The notes below the pieces were generated by a model. That model saw nothing but the letters and a program-made list of their open reading frames with translations. It searched no databases and was not told where the DNA came from. Shown piece by piece: positions 24,045 through 34,926 of a DNA stretch of 64,000 nt. The stretch spans positions 84,976,904 to 85,040,903 of the forward strand of contig NC_030678.2 of assembly GCF_000004195.4 (NCBI RefSeq), given 5' to 3'. The translations under genes and the position numbers were made by a program. Each line of letters starts with the position of its first letter. Position 1 is the first letter of the stretch. The stretch is from Xenopus tropicalis (Eukaryota; Chordata; Amphibia; Anura; Pipidae).

Positions 24045-24047
<3 letters not shown>
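22443..24047 (-). mobile_element. Full-length Tc1-like transposon (family A, copy 2)
   Basis: CAGTGGCTTGC at 22443 and GCAAGCCACTG at 24037-24047 are the exact inverted ends, each bordered by TA, the Tc1 target dinucleotide. The TIRs are long, about 210 bp (22443-22655 and 23838-24047), as in fish/frog Tc1 elements with IR/DR ends. The single transposase gene lies on the minus strand. The total length of 1,605 bp is normal for the family. Confidence 0.92.
22659..23677 (-). pseudogene. Tc1-family transposase, one frameshift
   Basis: The protein starts at 23677 with MKSKEHTRQVRDKGTEKFK. It contains the two-part helix-turn-helix DNA-binding domain, then shifts frame near 23368 (one base lost in the 'actattgtcgtgc' stretch, compared with 'actattagtcgtg' in the other copy). 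It continues as the catalytic domain from about 23336 to the stop at 22659. The triad is complete: Asp in 'LCSDETKMELFG', Asp in 'QQDNDPKHK' and Glu in 'NPMENLWQDLK', with 34 residues between the second Asp and the Glu (DD34E). The C-terminus ends 'KGGSTKY'. It is the least damaged DNA-transposon gene in the window. One indel separates it from an open frame, so it probably died recently. Confidence 0.92.
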
Positions 24048-24092
<45 letters not shown>

Positions 24093-24098
24093 CATATT
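24048..24098. repeat. (TA)n microsatellite
   Basis: A TA run of about 40 bp abuts the right end of the Tc1 element, consistent with insertion at a TA dinucleotide in a TA-rich site. Confidence 0.9.
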
Positions 24099-24389
24099 AT
24101 ATATGTACAGACCTGCCATCACAGGGGAAGAGAAACTGTCATCCTGGCCCTGGTCTCAATGGGGGCCCGGACGTGCAGAACCTCAATAGTAGTACGTGCC
24201 CACCCTCGGTCTCACTTGTCATTGTATTAAAATGAAGTGGTGGGCAGCAACTACCTCCTATTGCTTCTGTCTATAAACTGTAAGACCAAAAGCAGCCAGT
24301 CGCATACAGAAGGTAGTGGAAACAGGACATCACAGAAGGATTCTGCAGACTGAAGCCATCCAGGGACTTTGAAAAATAGCTTCCACTGG

Positions 24390-24700
24390 CCACCAATGTT
24401 TTTAAGTGTTATGTCTCCTGGCTAGCACTGGAATTTATTTAACCTTTGGGGACCCCTGACCCCAATGTTTTAAGTCTTAGGGCCCCTGGTCACCAATATG
24501 AATTTTTTGTATCCTTTAGGGGCCCCTGGCTACAATTGTTTTTAACTGTTAGGGCCCATGGCTGCCAATGACTTTTTTAACATAAAGGCCCCAAATGCCA
24601 CCATTTTTATCAATTATGGCCTATGGCCAACAATGTTTTTTTTTTGTAACTTACAATTTTTAATGTTTTTTTTTGTAAAGTTAACAAGGCATGTTAAGAC
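24390..24700 (+). repeat. Degenerate tandem repeat of about 60-65 bp
   Basis: The phrase 'ggcccctggctaccaatgtt' recurs with drift (24381, 24456, 24481, 24522, 24554, 24606), each time followed by a T-rich tract and 'ttaaGtgttaggg'-like sequence. About five units can be made out. The period varies. Confidence 0.6.
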
Positions 24701-25285
24701 ATTCTATATAATTGTTCATACGTTTATTATTATTGCCAACAATGCTATAAACTGTTTCAATGAGCAAAAAATTAACATTCTTTTTTTTTTAAAAAAAATT
24801 CAAGAGCTATAGAACAGTTACTGTTGAACGCGAGTACGCAGTGGGAGTGGTTCTGCTGTCTGCATTACATGCATTTTTCAGCTTTGGACCCCCCCCTGCT
24901 TAAGGAATTGAAGAAAACAGCAGGAAAGTTGGTTTATTAGGCAAGGCAGGTGCGTGTATATAAATAGCTGCTCCTATAGACAGAAGTGGGATGCAGTTAG
25001 GTCGCGGGAGGGTTCAGGCCGAGCTCATCCTGCCGATCCAAGGAACTTTTGTGTGTGTCGGCCCAAACTCTCCTGACCCGCGGTTGCCTGGCCGGCCCGC
25101 ACATCACTAGTAGTGACCACTTCCTATCATACTTTAATTACAGTGAATAAATAGGGGTGGTTCTTCCTCCTTGGCCTTCTGAATGCTGACTCAGGAGGAA
25201 GTGGCTGGAAAGGCTGGTGTCAAGAGGGGCAACCCTTCAAGAGAAAGTCGGGGAACAGGGACCCCATGAATGAGGTTAAGTCAGA
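24701..25285. other. Unassigned sequence
   Basis: 'aggccgagctcatcctgcc' (25016) and 'ggcccgcacatcactag' (25093) resemble the ends of a common frog hAT-type repeat, but the copy is too degraded to bound. No gene. Confidence 0.3.
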
Positions 25286-25289
25286 TTGC

Positions 25290-25680
25290 ATGAGTAAGTT
25301 GTTAGTAAGTTTAAGGAATGAAAGACAGTTAGGCAAGCTTAAATGGTATAGTCTTGTGCTCCACCTAAGGATTGATAGCTGGAGGTAGCTCTGCCTTAGG
25401 TATAAATGGACTACATTTGAGGGAACCACAGTGTGAAGTGGTTTCAAGCTGTGTATTACTGCCTTATCAGTTTCCACTAGCTGGTAGCCTTAAAAATGTG
25501 TACATTAACTTACCAATTAATCTCTTCGTGGTGTCACAGTTGCTGGTTCTATCGATAACTGTATCTGTACAACAATACTGGCTGAACTTATTTGTGAGTA
25601 TTAATACTGTTGCACTTTAACAATAAAGCCTCTGTTTGTTTGCAAAAACCTCTGGCATCCTATTTTTATTTCTACGCAGC
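25290..25680 (+). mobile_element. Possible solo LTR
   Basis: A TATA-like 'ggtataaatgg' at 25396 is followed about 220 bp later by 'caataaagcc' at 25620 and a G/T-rich stretch, which is the spacing expected of U3-R-U5 in an LTR. No internal retroviral coding region lies next to it, and I could not find a clean target duplication or certain TG..CA ends. It could equally be an unrelated promoter plus polyadenylation signal. Confidence 0.3.
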
Positions 25681-26269
25681 AGCAGAGAGGTGTAGTTGCC
25701 ATATAGTGCACAATAGCAGTGGATAAAGTCCTGGTATTATGCTTGTATGGTACTTGGGAAAATCAAGTCTGTGAAGCACAGCTCTTTCCCTTTTAGGGAG
25801 CAGCCCTTCTGTTTTCTAATGTTCCAATAATAAGGTATACTAACCCATGGAAGGTCTGTTTGGGGAAGGGGTGCATGAATTTAATGATTCGTAAAGCCAT
25901 TTACAGTTCTACGATTAGTCATGGAATAGGGCCTATAGCTATATGTAGTGTGCTAGGAATCAGTGGCTTATACTGTAAATAATTTGTAACTTTGTATAAA
26001 GATATAATATAAAAAGCGTGTCATTAATGACACCATCTGATAACTGCATAGGTGTGTCCACAGGGTCCTGCCTGTTACCACACCGTAAACTTGCAAGGCT
26101 CTTATTTATCTATGTACTAAATGCTGATACAATACACACATAGCTTATTTACTTAGCATGCATCTTCTACATATCACGGCCATCTATTTTCCATACCTAC
26201 CTCAAACCATTAATGGGGCACACATATGATTTACAAAGTGCATTTAGTGACCTCCTTCTGCACCCAAGG
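25681..26269. other. Unassigned sequence
   Basis: No gene or clear repeat recognised. Confidence 0.35.
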
Positions 26270-26460
26270 GGCAGATTTATTAAAGTGTGAAATTATGCAA
26301 AATCTCACCCATTTTCTATTCATTTCTATGATATTTTTAGATACGTATTTATCGACGGGTTAAAGTTCACCCATTGGTAAATATAATTCTAAAACCATAG
26401 GCATGAGTGTGGGTGAAGAGTGGGTGAATTTTTTAATTTCATACTTTGAAATCTGCCCCA
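26270..26460. mobile_element. Short MITE with ends GGGCAGATTT / AAATCTGCCC
   Basis: 'gggcagatttattaaagtg' at 26271 and 'cactt'-like 'atactttgaaatctgcccc' at 26441-26459 are imperfect inverted repeats around a 140-bp interior containing 'tcacccatt' and 'gggtga' in opposite orientation. Non-coding. Confidence 0.65.
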
Positions 26461-26720
26461 AAGTCAATAAGGGATATAGAAAATATAATTATGTATAATT
26501 TGTATTGAACCAGCAAGGATTTGGGGAGAATGTTCCTTTGTCATTTGCCTATATACTAAATGTAAGTGCTAGTTATTAACTTGTAGTTACTCTTGTAATA
26601 TTTTGCCCCACGCTAATAGAAAAATAAAACAAATGTAAGCATTAAACCCTAAAAAGAAGTATTTCCTTAAAAATATTAGTTTGCTAAATGATGTTATCAA
26701 AATTGTTGTGTAAACGAACC

Positions 26721-29700
26721 TTAAAGGAGACATATACAATAAATTTTCACTTTATCTTAAAAAGCAGCTAACACAAAAAAATTGAATACAATAAAGTTTA
26801 TTTTCTACTTACTCTTCAAGAAGGCTGTTAAATCCCTGCTGAAACACTGCAGCCCCTCCCATCCACAGGGCTTCCTGCCAGAAGCAAGTCTCTATCTTCA
26901 GCTCGGGCCGCCGGCCCTAGCTTCTTTCCCATAGACACACTGCAGCCAATGAGAGAGGAGTGGGCGTGAGATGTGGGCGGGGACTTTGGTGATGTCATTT
27001 CCCCGCCCACGTCAGTCACGCTGGGGTCCTTCTCTCTTGTTCTGCTCCCAGCCCCGCCCAGCCCTCCTGAAAAGCTGTTCACTTGGCTGGCAGCGTGTGT
27101 GACTCGATCCTTGTAAGTAAGCCTCTTAAATCTCTTTATTGAAAAATAATATTTTGCCAAAAAAAACGTTTTTCATACTAAAGGAGTCTATTCTATAGAC
27201 TGTACCTAATGAAAAGAAATGTGTTTGTTTTTACATGCAATTCCCTGCAACTTGTACTTTGACACCTAAACTGTTTTTTTTTTGTATTTTCTCCTGCAAC
27301 AACTCCCTGCAACTTCTACTTTGACACCTAAACTGGGTTTTTTTTGGTATTTTCCCCTGCAACAACTCCCTGCAACTTGTACTTTGATACCTAAACTGGT
27401 TTTTTTTTGGTATTTTCTCCTGCAACAACTCCCTGCAACTTGTACTTTGATACCTAAACTGGGTTTTTTTTGGTATTTTCCCCTGCAACAACTCCCTGCA
27501 ACTTGTACTTTGATACCTAAACTGGGTTTTTTTTTGTATTTTCTCCTGCAACAACTCCCTGCAACTTGTACTTTGATACCTAAACTGGGTTTTTTTTGGT
27601 ATTTTCTCCTGCAACAACTCCCTGCAACTTGTGCTTTGACACCTAAACTGGGTTTTTTTTTGGTATTTTCCCCTGCAACAACTCCCTGCAACTTGTACTT
27701 TGATACCTAAACTGGGTTTTTTTTTGTATTTTCTCCTGCAACAACTCCCTGCAACTTGTATTTTTATACCTAAACTGGGTTTTTTTGGTATTTTCCCCTG
27801 CAACAACTCCCTGCAACTTGTACTTTGATACCTAAACTGGGTTTTTTTTGTATTTTCTCCTGCAACAACTCCCTGCAACTTGTACTTTGATACCTAAACT
27901 GGGTTTTTTTTTGTATTTTCTCCTGCAACAACTCCCTGCAACTTGTACTTTGATACCTAAACTGGGTTTTTTTTGGTATTTTCTCCTGCAACAACTCCCT
28001 GCAACTTGTACTTTGACACCTAAACTGGTTTTTTTTTGGTATTTTCCCCTGCAACAACTCCCTGCAACTTGTACTTTGATACCTAAACTGGGTTTTTTTT
28101 TGTATTTTCTCCTGCAACAACTCCCTGCAACTTGTATTTTTATACCTAAACTGGGTTTTTTTGGTATTTTCCCCTGCAACAACTCCCTGCAACTTGTACT
28201 TTGACACCTAAACTGGGTTTTTTTTTGTATTTTCTCCTGCAACAACTCCCTGCAACTTGTACTTTGACACCTAAACTGGGTTTTTTTTTGTATTTTCTCC
28301 TGCAACAACTCCCTGCAACTTGTACTTTGATACCTAAACTGGGTTTTTTTTTGTATTTTCTCCTGCAACAACTCCCTGCAACTTGTACTTTGATACCTAA
28401 ACTGGTTTTTTTTGGTATTTTCCCCTGCAACAACTCCCTGCAACTTGTACTTTGACACCTAAACTGGGTTTTTTTTGTATTTTCTCCTGCAACAACTCCC
28501 TGCAACTTGTACTTTGACACCTAAACTGGGTTTTTTTTGTATTTTCTCCTGCAACAACTCCCTGCAACTTGTACTTTGATACCTAAACTGGGTTTTTTTT
28601 TGTATTTTCTCCTGCAACAACTCCCTGCAACTTGTACTTTGACACCTAAACTGGGTTTTTTTTTGTATTTTCTCCTGCAACAACTCCCTGCAACTTGTAC
28701 TTTGATACCTAAACTGGGTTTTTTTTTGTATTTTCTCCTGCAACAACTCCCTGCAACTTGTACTTTGATACCTAAACTGGGTTTTTTTTTGTATTTTCTC
28801 CTGCAACAACTCCCTGCAACTTGTACTTTGATACCTAAACTGGGTTTTTTTTGTATTTTCTCCTGCAACAACTCCCTGCAACTTGTACTTTGACACCTAA
28901 ACTGGGGTTTTTTTTTGTATTTTCTCCTGCAACAACTCCCTGCAATTTGTACTTTGACACCTAAACTGGGTTTTTTGGTATTTTCCCCTGCAACAACTCC
29001 CTGCAACTTGTACTTTGACACCTAAACTGGCTGTTTTTTGGTATTTTCTCCTGCAACAACTCCCTGCAACTTGTACTTTGACACCTAAACTGGCCGGTTT
29101 TTGGTATTTTCTCCTGCAACAACTCCCTGCAACTTGTACTTTGACACCTAAACTGGCTGTTTTTTGGTATTTTCCCCTGCAACAACTCCCTGCAACTTGT
29201 ACTTTGACACCTAAACTGGCTGTTTTTTGGTATTTTCTCCTGCAACAACTCCCTGCAACTTGTACTTTGATACCTAAACTGGCCGTTTTTTGGTATTTTC
29301 CCCTGCAACAACTCCCTGCAACTTGTACTTTGACACCTAAACTGGCTGTTTTTTGGTATTTTCTCCTGCAACAACTCCCTGCAACTTGTACTTTGATACC
29401 TAAACTGGCCGTTTTTTGGTATTTTCCCCTGCAACAACTCCCTGCAACTTGTACTTTGACACCTAAACTGGCCGTTTTTTGGTATTTTCTCCTGCAACAA
29501 CTCCCTGCAACTTGTACTTTGACACCTAAACTGGCTGTTTTTTGGTATTTTCCCCTGCAACAACTCCCTGCAACTTGTACTTTGACACCTAAACTGGCTG
29601 TTTTTTGGTATTTTCTCCTGCAACAACTCCCTGCAACTTGTACTTTGATACCTAAACTGGCCGTTTTTTGGTATTTTCCCCTGCAACAACTCCCTGCAAC

Positions 29701-30219
29701 TTGTACTTTGATACCTAAACTGGCCGTTTTTTGGTATTTTCCCCTGCAACAACTCCCTGCAACTTGTACTTTGATACCTAAACTGGCTGTTTTTTGGTAT
29801 TTTCCCCTGCAACAACTCCCTGCAACTTGTACTTTGACACCTAAACTGGCTGTTTTTTGGTATTTTCTCCTGCAACAACTCCCTGCAACTTGTAAAGATC
29901 AGGCAGCAGCACAGGACAGCTATGTGCAGACTGGTAACAGATACACAGGCAGGGAGGTGGGAGGGGTTTTCCCTGCTACAGCAGAGTTCAGCCTGTCAGT
30001 CAGTGCTGTGACCATTTCCTGTGGGAGAATGAAGAGACACTCCCATCTCTCATTTCAGTTTAGCTTCAGAGGAGTGAAGATCTCTCTGCAGCTCTGATAT
30101 AAAAACGATTTTAGCAGGTAAAATGCATTCAAATCGTTTTTTTTCTGCAAGATTACATAGATTGAAGAAAGATGAATCATATAACTGAATATGAAGGTGA
30201 TATGAAATGTCTCCTTTAA
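26721..30219. mobile_element. T2-type MITE carrying a minisatellite (3.5 kb)
   Basis: TTAAAGGAGACAT at 26721 is mirrored by ATGTCTCCTTTAA ending at 30219. Both ends carry the TTAA typical of T2 MITEs. The left arm (26721-27235) includes a GC-rich block with two GGGCGG-like boxes around 26960-27050. The right arm runs from 29894 to 30219. Between the arms lies a tandem array. No transposase is present, so any movement would need a helper enzyme in trans. Confidence 0.75.
27236..29893. repeat. Minisatellite, about 43 units of 61-64 bp
   Basis: The unit contains 'ctccctgcaacttgtacttt', 'acctaaactgg', a T-tract and 'ggtattttctcctgcaacaa'. Two blocks are visible. 27236 to about 28970 has units with 'ctgggttttttttt' of variable T length (period 61-64). 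About 28971 to 29893 has 'ctggctgttttttgg' or 'ctggccgttttttgg' with a period of exactly 63. In the second block, units ending 'tcccctgc' and 'tctcctgc' largely alternate. Long frames on both strands (up to 360 codons at 29015-30097 plus, and 305 at 28961-29878 minus) are a by-product of a period divisible by three; they are not called as genes. Confidence 0.93.
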
Positions 30220-31015
30220 AAAAAAATTTAGGCATATAGATAGTAGGCCTTAGGCCTTTGTATTGACTTCACATTGCGCTATTTACATATAAAGACAGGA
30301 CTAGAAGACATTTTGTTCATACAACATGCTGAATGGGGGAGGGTATGCCTTTTGACACAGAGGGAGACTGAGCTTGCTAAATAAAGACATAAATATTTTA
30401 GAATATTACATTTGCAAGTATTTTTCCAAGCATAGCAAATATATATTTCTCTAGTGGCCCTCCTGTCAGTGCAGACATAATGGGTTTTGTCTTGAATCAC
30501 CTCTGGAGGAAGGACAGAGAATTGAAACTTACTTGTAACTGGGACACGGGCACTCAGAGCTGTCCCCCCTCTCCACTAATTACTTCAAAGGCTGACACAC
30601 AGGACACGCAGAGCTGCATGCACAAGTGTCACTCCCAGCACAGGAGAGCAGCTGGGAGTATAAGGAGGGTGAGTATAGCTAGGGCACTTTTTTATTCAAG
30701 TACTGATGAAAGGGGCAATTACAACAGCAAGAAATATGGTTTCTACAGAGACTCACGCGAGCGCATATATCTAATGAGCGCAAACCCTGGTAGCAACAGC
30801 AACAGGAGCACACCTTAAGAGATTTGCACCAAACACAGCGGCGCAGTGACGTCACACATGCGTCCTGGCCCAGCCAAGACCACACGGCTATACAGGAGGC
30901 GCACAGCAGCGCTCCTACAGGAGATAAACACAGCACAAAGCTGCTTCCCAGCAACTTATAAAGCCACTATAATGTTCAGTAAATACACAACTCCATAGCA
31001 TACACTGCAATTAAC

Positions 31016-32330
31016 ATGGAGAAGGCTGATTCACTCAAAGACCTCAGAGAGGTAATCCAGTCAGCTAAAAAGCAAAAGAAACAAGATATGTAAGCACTCA
31101 TTACTCAAACAGCCCCCTGACTAACTCACCATTATCACCAACTCCAGCCATTACCCAGCCTCCTGTAGCGGATGCACCTGTACCCATGCCCTGGGATCCA
31201 CTGGCCCATACTTCTGCTCAAGTACCAGCCCAGTTTGGGGAATTTTTACAATGAATAATGAACACAGCCCAATCACCACTTCCCCAAGGGGCGCAAACAA
31301 AAGCCCGAGATAACAGGAAGCGCAGGGCCACGGTCACCTTAACCTCTTCCTCAGAATCAGAGGAGGGCCTAGCTTCAGACACAGAGAGAGACAAGACATT
31401 TAGTCAACTCAGACTTCTCAACCCACTCACAACCTCATCAGACTCTGAGGAGGAAGGGGAATCTGCAGCCACACCAGAAACCTCAAAGAAAGTGTTTAGG
31501 GAAATGATGCAAACACTGGAAATCAAGGATGAGACAGTGACCTTGTCTAAAGCAGATAAACTTTTGGGAGTTTAAAAGAAGTCTAAATTAGCCTTCCCAG
31601 TGTTTAATTCACTCACTCAAGCAATTGAGGCGGAGTGGGCACAACCCGAGCGTCGCATTGCACTCACACCAGAGGATCACCAGAAAAATGGGATAAGGCC
31701 CCAAAAGTGGACTCAGCAGTTGCCTAGTTATCCCAAACCGCCCTACCAGCAGAGGAAGCGGCATTCAAAGATCCCTTAAATCGACGGATGGAATCGGTGC
31801 TAAAACTGTCCTATACACAGGTGGCAACAATACTCAGATCAACGGGCCTAGCCCGCACAGCCAGACATTGGGTATTGGAATTAACATGTCACCCGCCAAC
31901 CTCTAGACAACAACTACAGTTGGAGGTTGAAAAACTGTCCACCACGTTAACTAGCAGAAGCCGCAATGGAGATCACTAAACTAGCAGCCAAGGCTAATGC
32001 CAATGCAGTGGTTGCATACCAAGCTCTATGGCTAAGACATTGGACCGGAGACACAGCATCCAAGCTCCGTTTACTATCTCTAAAGTTCACAGGGGAATCC
32101 TTATTTGGACCCTATTTAAAACAAATTATATCGGATGTTACGTGAGGAAAAAGTACCTTCCTACCCATGGGGAAGAAACCTAAATTTGACTCAACTAACA
32201 GATACACAGGAAAGAGAGGATGGGCCCCACAATCTGGGTCATTTCGCTCCTTTCGCACGAGCTCCAGAAACTCCCCAACCGACCACCCAATTCTGCCTGA
32301 CTCAACCAGGTAACAAGGGGCACAAGAGGT
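31016..32330 (+). pseudogene. DIRS gag-like gene, degenerate
   Basis: An ATG at 31016 starts a short frame that stops at 31090. A second frame (31258-31575) is rich in Ser/Glu ('SSSESEEGLASD', 'TSSDSEEEGES'). Further pieces follow in other frames: 'KLAFPVFNSLTQAIEAEW', 'ESVLKLSYTQVATILRS' (31788-31979) and 'MEITKLAAKANANAVVAYQ' up to about 32140. Together these resemble the Gag-like first ORF of DIRS elements, which coats the RNA genome. It has several stops and frameshifts and no usable product. Confidence 0.6.
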
Positions 32331-32399
32331 AAACTTCAACACTTTCTGGGGACATGACAAACACATGTCACTGACACATGGGCCTTAACCATAATACGG

Positions 32400-33735
32400 C
32401 AAGGCTACAAAATCCCCTTTTATCCACATCTCCCAAGAGGAAGATTTCTCCCACCCTCCACTGCACCTCACAAGGAGCAGCTACTCCAACAGGCAGTAAA
32501 CACACTACTACTTACAGGAGTGGTAGAGAGGGTTCCAGAACACCACAAATTCAAGGGATTCTACTCCAATCTGTTTCTAGTACATAAAAAAGAAGGGTCC
32601 TTCAGACCAGTCCTCAACCTAAAACCCTTAAACCAAATGGATCTGAATCAAAGATTCAGGATGGAGTCCATCAGATCGGTAGTGGCGGTCATGGAACCAG
32701 AAATCTTCATCCTCAAAAGACCTACAGGACGCCTACCTGCACATACCGATATGCCATACCCTTCGCCAGATTCCACCTCAGGCCTCTACAGCACAATTTC
32801 CTGAGACACTGGGACAGGAACCACCAGAACCTGCAACAGGAAATACCTATCTCACAGGCGACCAAAGACAGCCTTCTCTGGTGGATGAAGGACGACAACC
32901 TCCGACAAGGGAGGAGCTGGGTGGTCACTACCTCAGAAGTAGTAACCACCGATGCCAGCCTCAGAGGATGGGGGGCAGTGTACAAAAACCTCACACTCCT
33001 AGGGACTTGGTCCTACCCATAAATATATTGGAACTACAGGCAATTGCCCTAGCACTAGAAAATTGGTCACCAATCCTGCAAACGTGGGCAGTCCGAGTAC
33101 AGTCCAACAACAGTAGCGTATATCAACAAACATGGGGGCACTCACAGCAGATTGGCCATGCAGGAGGCCTCCAGAATACTTACCTGGGTGGAACACACAA
33201 TACCAAACATCTCCGCAGTATTCATACCAGGAGTACAGAATTGGGAAGCAGACTACCTGAGCAGAACAACTATAGACCACGGAGAATGGTCCCTCAACAC
33301 GGAGATATTTCAAACACTCATTCAGAGGTAGGGGACCCCGAATGTAGACATGTTTGCATCAAAACACAACACAAACCTTCCACTTTACTGTGCCAGAACA
33401 AGGGACCCAAGGGCAGCGCTAGTGGATGCACTGGTTGTGCCATGGAACTTTCGGATGGTCTATGCGTTCCCACCACTAGCCACATTACCCAGATTGATCA
33501 GGAAACTGAAACAATCCAACATGGTCACAATACTTATAGCCCCAGACTGGTGAACAGAGTTTTGTATACAGAACCCATCAAACTGTCAATTGCCAGACCC
33601 TGGCGATTACCTCTACTTCCCGACGTGCTAACACAGGGGGTGATAAAACATCCCAACCTGGCAATGTTCCGCTTAACTGTGTGGTTTTTGAAACCGATTG
33701 GTGGAGGTGACAGGGATTTTCGCAGAATGCCATAG
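32400..33735 (+). pseudogene. DIRS reverse transcriptase / RNase H, internally deleted
   Basis: RT N-terminal motifs are visible at 32520-32700: 'FYSNLFLVHKKEGSFRPVLN' followed by 'LKPLN'. The frame then jumps to sequence normally C-terminal to the active site ('IPFARFHLRPLQ' at about 32753). The palm core with the Y-x-D-D loop is therefore missing. RNase H-like pieces follow: 'TTDASLRGWGAVYKN' (about 32945, catalytic Asp region) and 'ILELQAIALALENW' (33025). The DIRS-typical tail is 'NVDMFASKHNTNLPLYCART' continuing to 'IAPDW' at 33335-33550. Several stops and frame changes occur. The gene was already non-functional through loss of its polymerase core. Confidence 0.82.
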
Positions 33736-33769
33736 ACATTCTCTTACAAGCCCGCAAGCAGTCCACTGC

Positions 33770-34210
33770 TAGAGTATACCATAAAATTTGGAGGACACTT
33801 CTAACCTGGTACAGACAAAGGGCCATGCATTGGAAGGATATCTCCATGGTTCAGGTGGTGGAATTTCTGACAGACGGCCTCCAGAAGGGGCTGGGCTTAC
33901 GCACCCTAAAGACGCAAATTTCTCCAATTACAGCGCTGACACATTCCAAATGGGCCGAAAATCCTGCGGTCCAGCAGTTTGTCAGAGGCGTAACCAGAGT
34001 CTGGCCCCCGATCTAGGAACCCCTTTGAACCACTCTCAATGTGCAAACTCAAATGGCTGCGCTCAAGGCGACCTTCGTAATAGCGATTACATCAGCGATA
34101 AGGGTATCTGAGGGTATCTCTCCAGCAAGGAGCCATGGCTTACACTCCACCAAGATAAGTCGGTGCTTTGAACTACACCAAGATTCTGAACCAGGACATC
34201 ATTCTACCAT
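33770..34210 (+). pseudogene. DIRS tyrosine recombinase, N-terminal part
   Basis: 'WRTLLTWYRQRAMHWKDI' and 'VVEFLTDGLQKGLGLRTLKT' match the SAM-like core-binding domain of DIRS recombinases. 'FVIAITSAIRVSEG' (about 34067-34112) carries the first catalytic Arg. The gene breaks at 34210, where an unrelated insertion starts; the rest resumes at 34927. The protein would integrate circular DNA intermediates without making a target duplication. Confidence 0.82.
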
Positions 34211-34911
34211 AACACAAGAAAAATGGAAAGTTGTGCTCAACCACTAAATTGTAATGAGGCTGTGACCACAAAATACATATAAATAACCGCAAAAGATCCT
34301 CTGCACTCACTCATTATCAATATGTAGAAATAGGACATTAGGACATTTCTGTGCATTCAGCTACTAAGAAATGTCCTAATGTCCTATTTCTACATATTGA
34401 TAATGGGTGAGTGCAGAGGATCTTTTGCAGTTGTTTATATGTATTTTGTGGTCACAGCCTCATTGCACCCCCGCCTAATGGTTTACAATTTAGTGGTTGA
34501 GCACAACTTTCCCTTTTTCTTGTGTTATTGTTTATACAGGAGCAGTGGCCAGCTCCATGTTGTAGCCCCCACTCTTCCCAGCTACAGTCAGGTGATCCCA
34601 ATGGAGCCAATAAAAGGGCAACCATATGGGAGTTTAAACCTTATAAGCAAGCATGTTGCAGGTAAAACTTAGTCCCTTTGCTCAGTACTAATCTTAAATT
34701 ATTTATATAGGTCAGTGTAGGACTGGCCAGAAGGGATGACTTTGACATAGTTGGCCAGCTTGAAGTATATTGCAATGTATGGCCAAACAATCCCTCTTTT
34801 GGGTCTGGGGGGGGAAGGCATTTCTTAGTAGCTGAATGCACAGAAATGTCCTAATGTCCTATTTCTACATATTGATAATAGGTGAGTGCAGACAATCTTT
34901 TGCGGTTGTTT
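34211..34911 (+). mobile_element. 701-bp insertion with inverted 5' end, possibly Penelope-like
   Basis: Flanked by a perfect 15-bp duplication, 'acatcattctaccat', at 34196-34210 and 34912-34926. The insert opens with an inverted arm (34211 to about 34340), complementary to the following stretch up to about 34527. A 60-85 bp block containing 'gtcctatttctacatattga' occurs three times: inverted near 34325, direct at 34377 and direct at 34857 near the 3' edge. An inverted copy, a direct copy and a terminal direct copy with a staggered duplication recall Penelope-like elements with their repeated pseudo-LTRs. A foldback LINE/SINE insertion is the alternative. No enzyme domain is seen. Confidence 0.65.
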
Positions 34912-34926
34912 ACATCATTCTACCAT

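Noticed and set aside
25290..25680. Complete endogenous retrovirus
   Set aside because: Only an LTR-like arrangement of TATA and AATAAA signals is visible; no gag, pol or env sequence adjoins it.
27231..29021. Overlapping minus-strand frames with repeats such as CRELLQEKIQKKTQF
   Set aside because: Several frames are open over the same DNA and shift whenever the T-tract length changes, which is typical of a non-coding minisatellite.
29015..30097. 360-codon frame with a 21-residue repeat
   Set aside because: The frame exists because the minisatellite unit is 63 bp. The opposite strand is equally open (28961-29878), and the frame starts inside the array and runs into MITE sequence. No domain or start context supports a protein.
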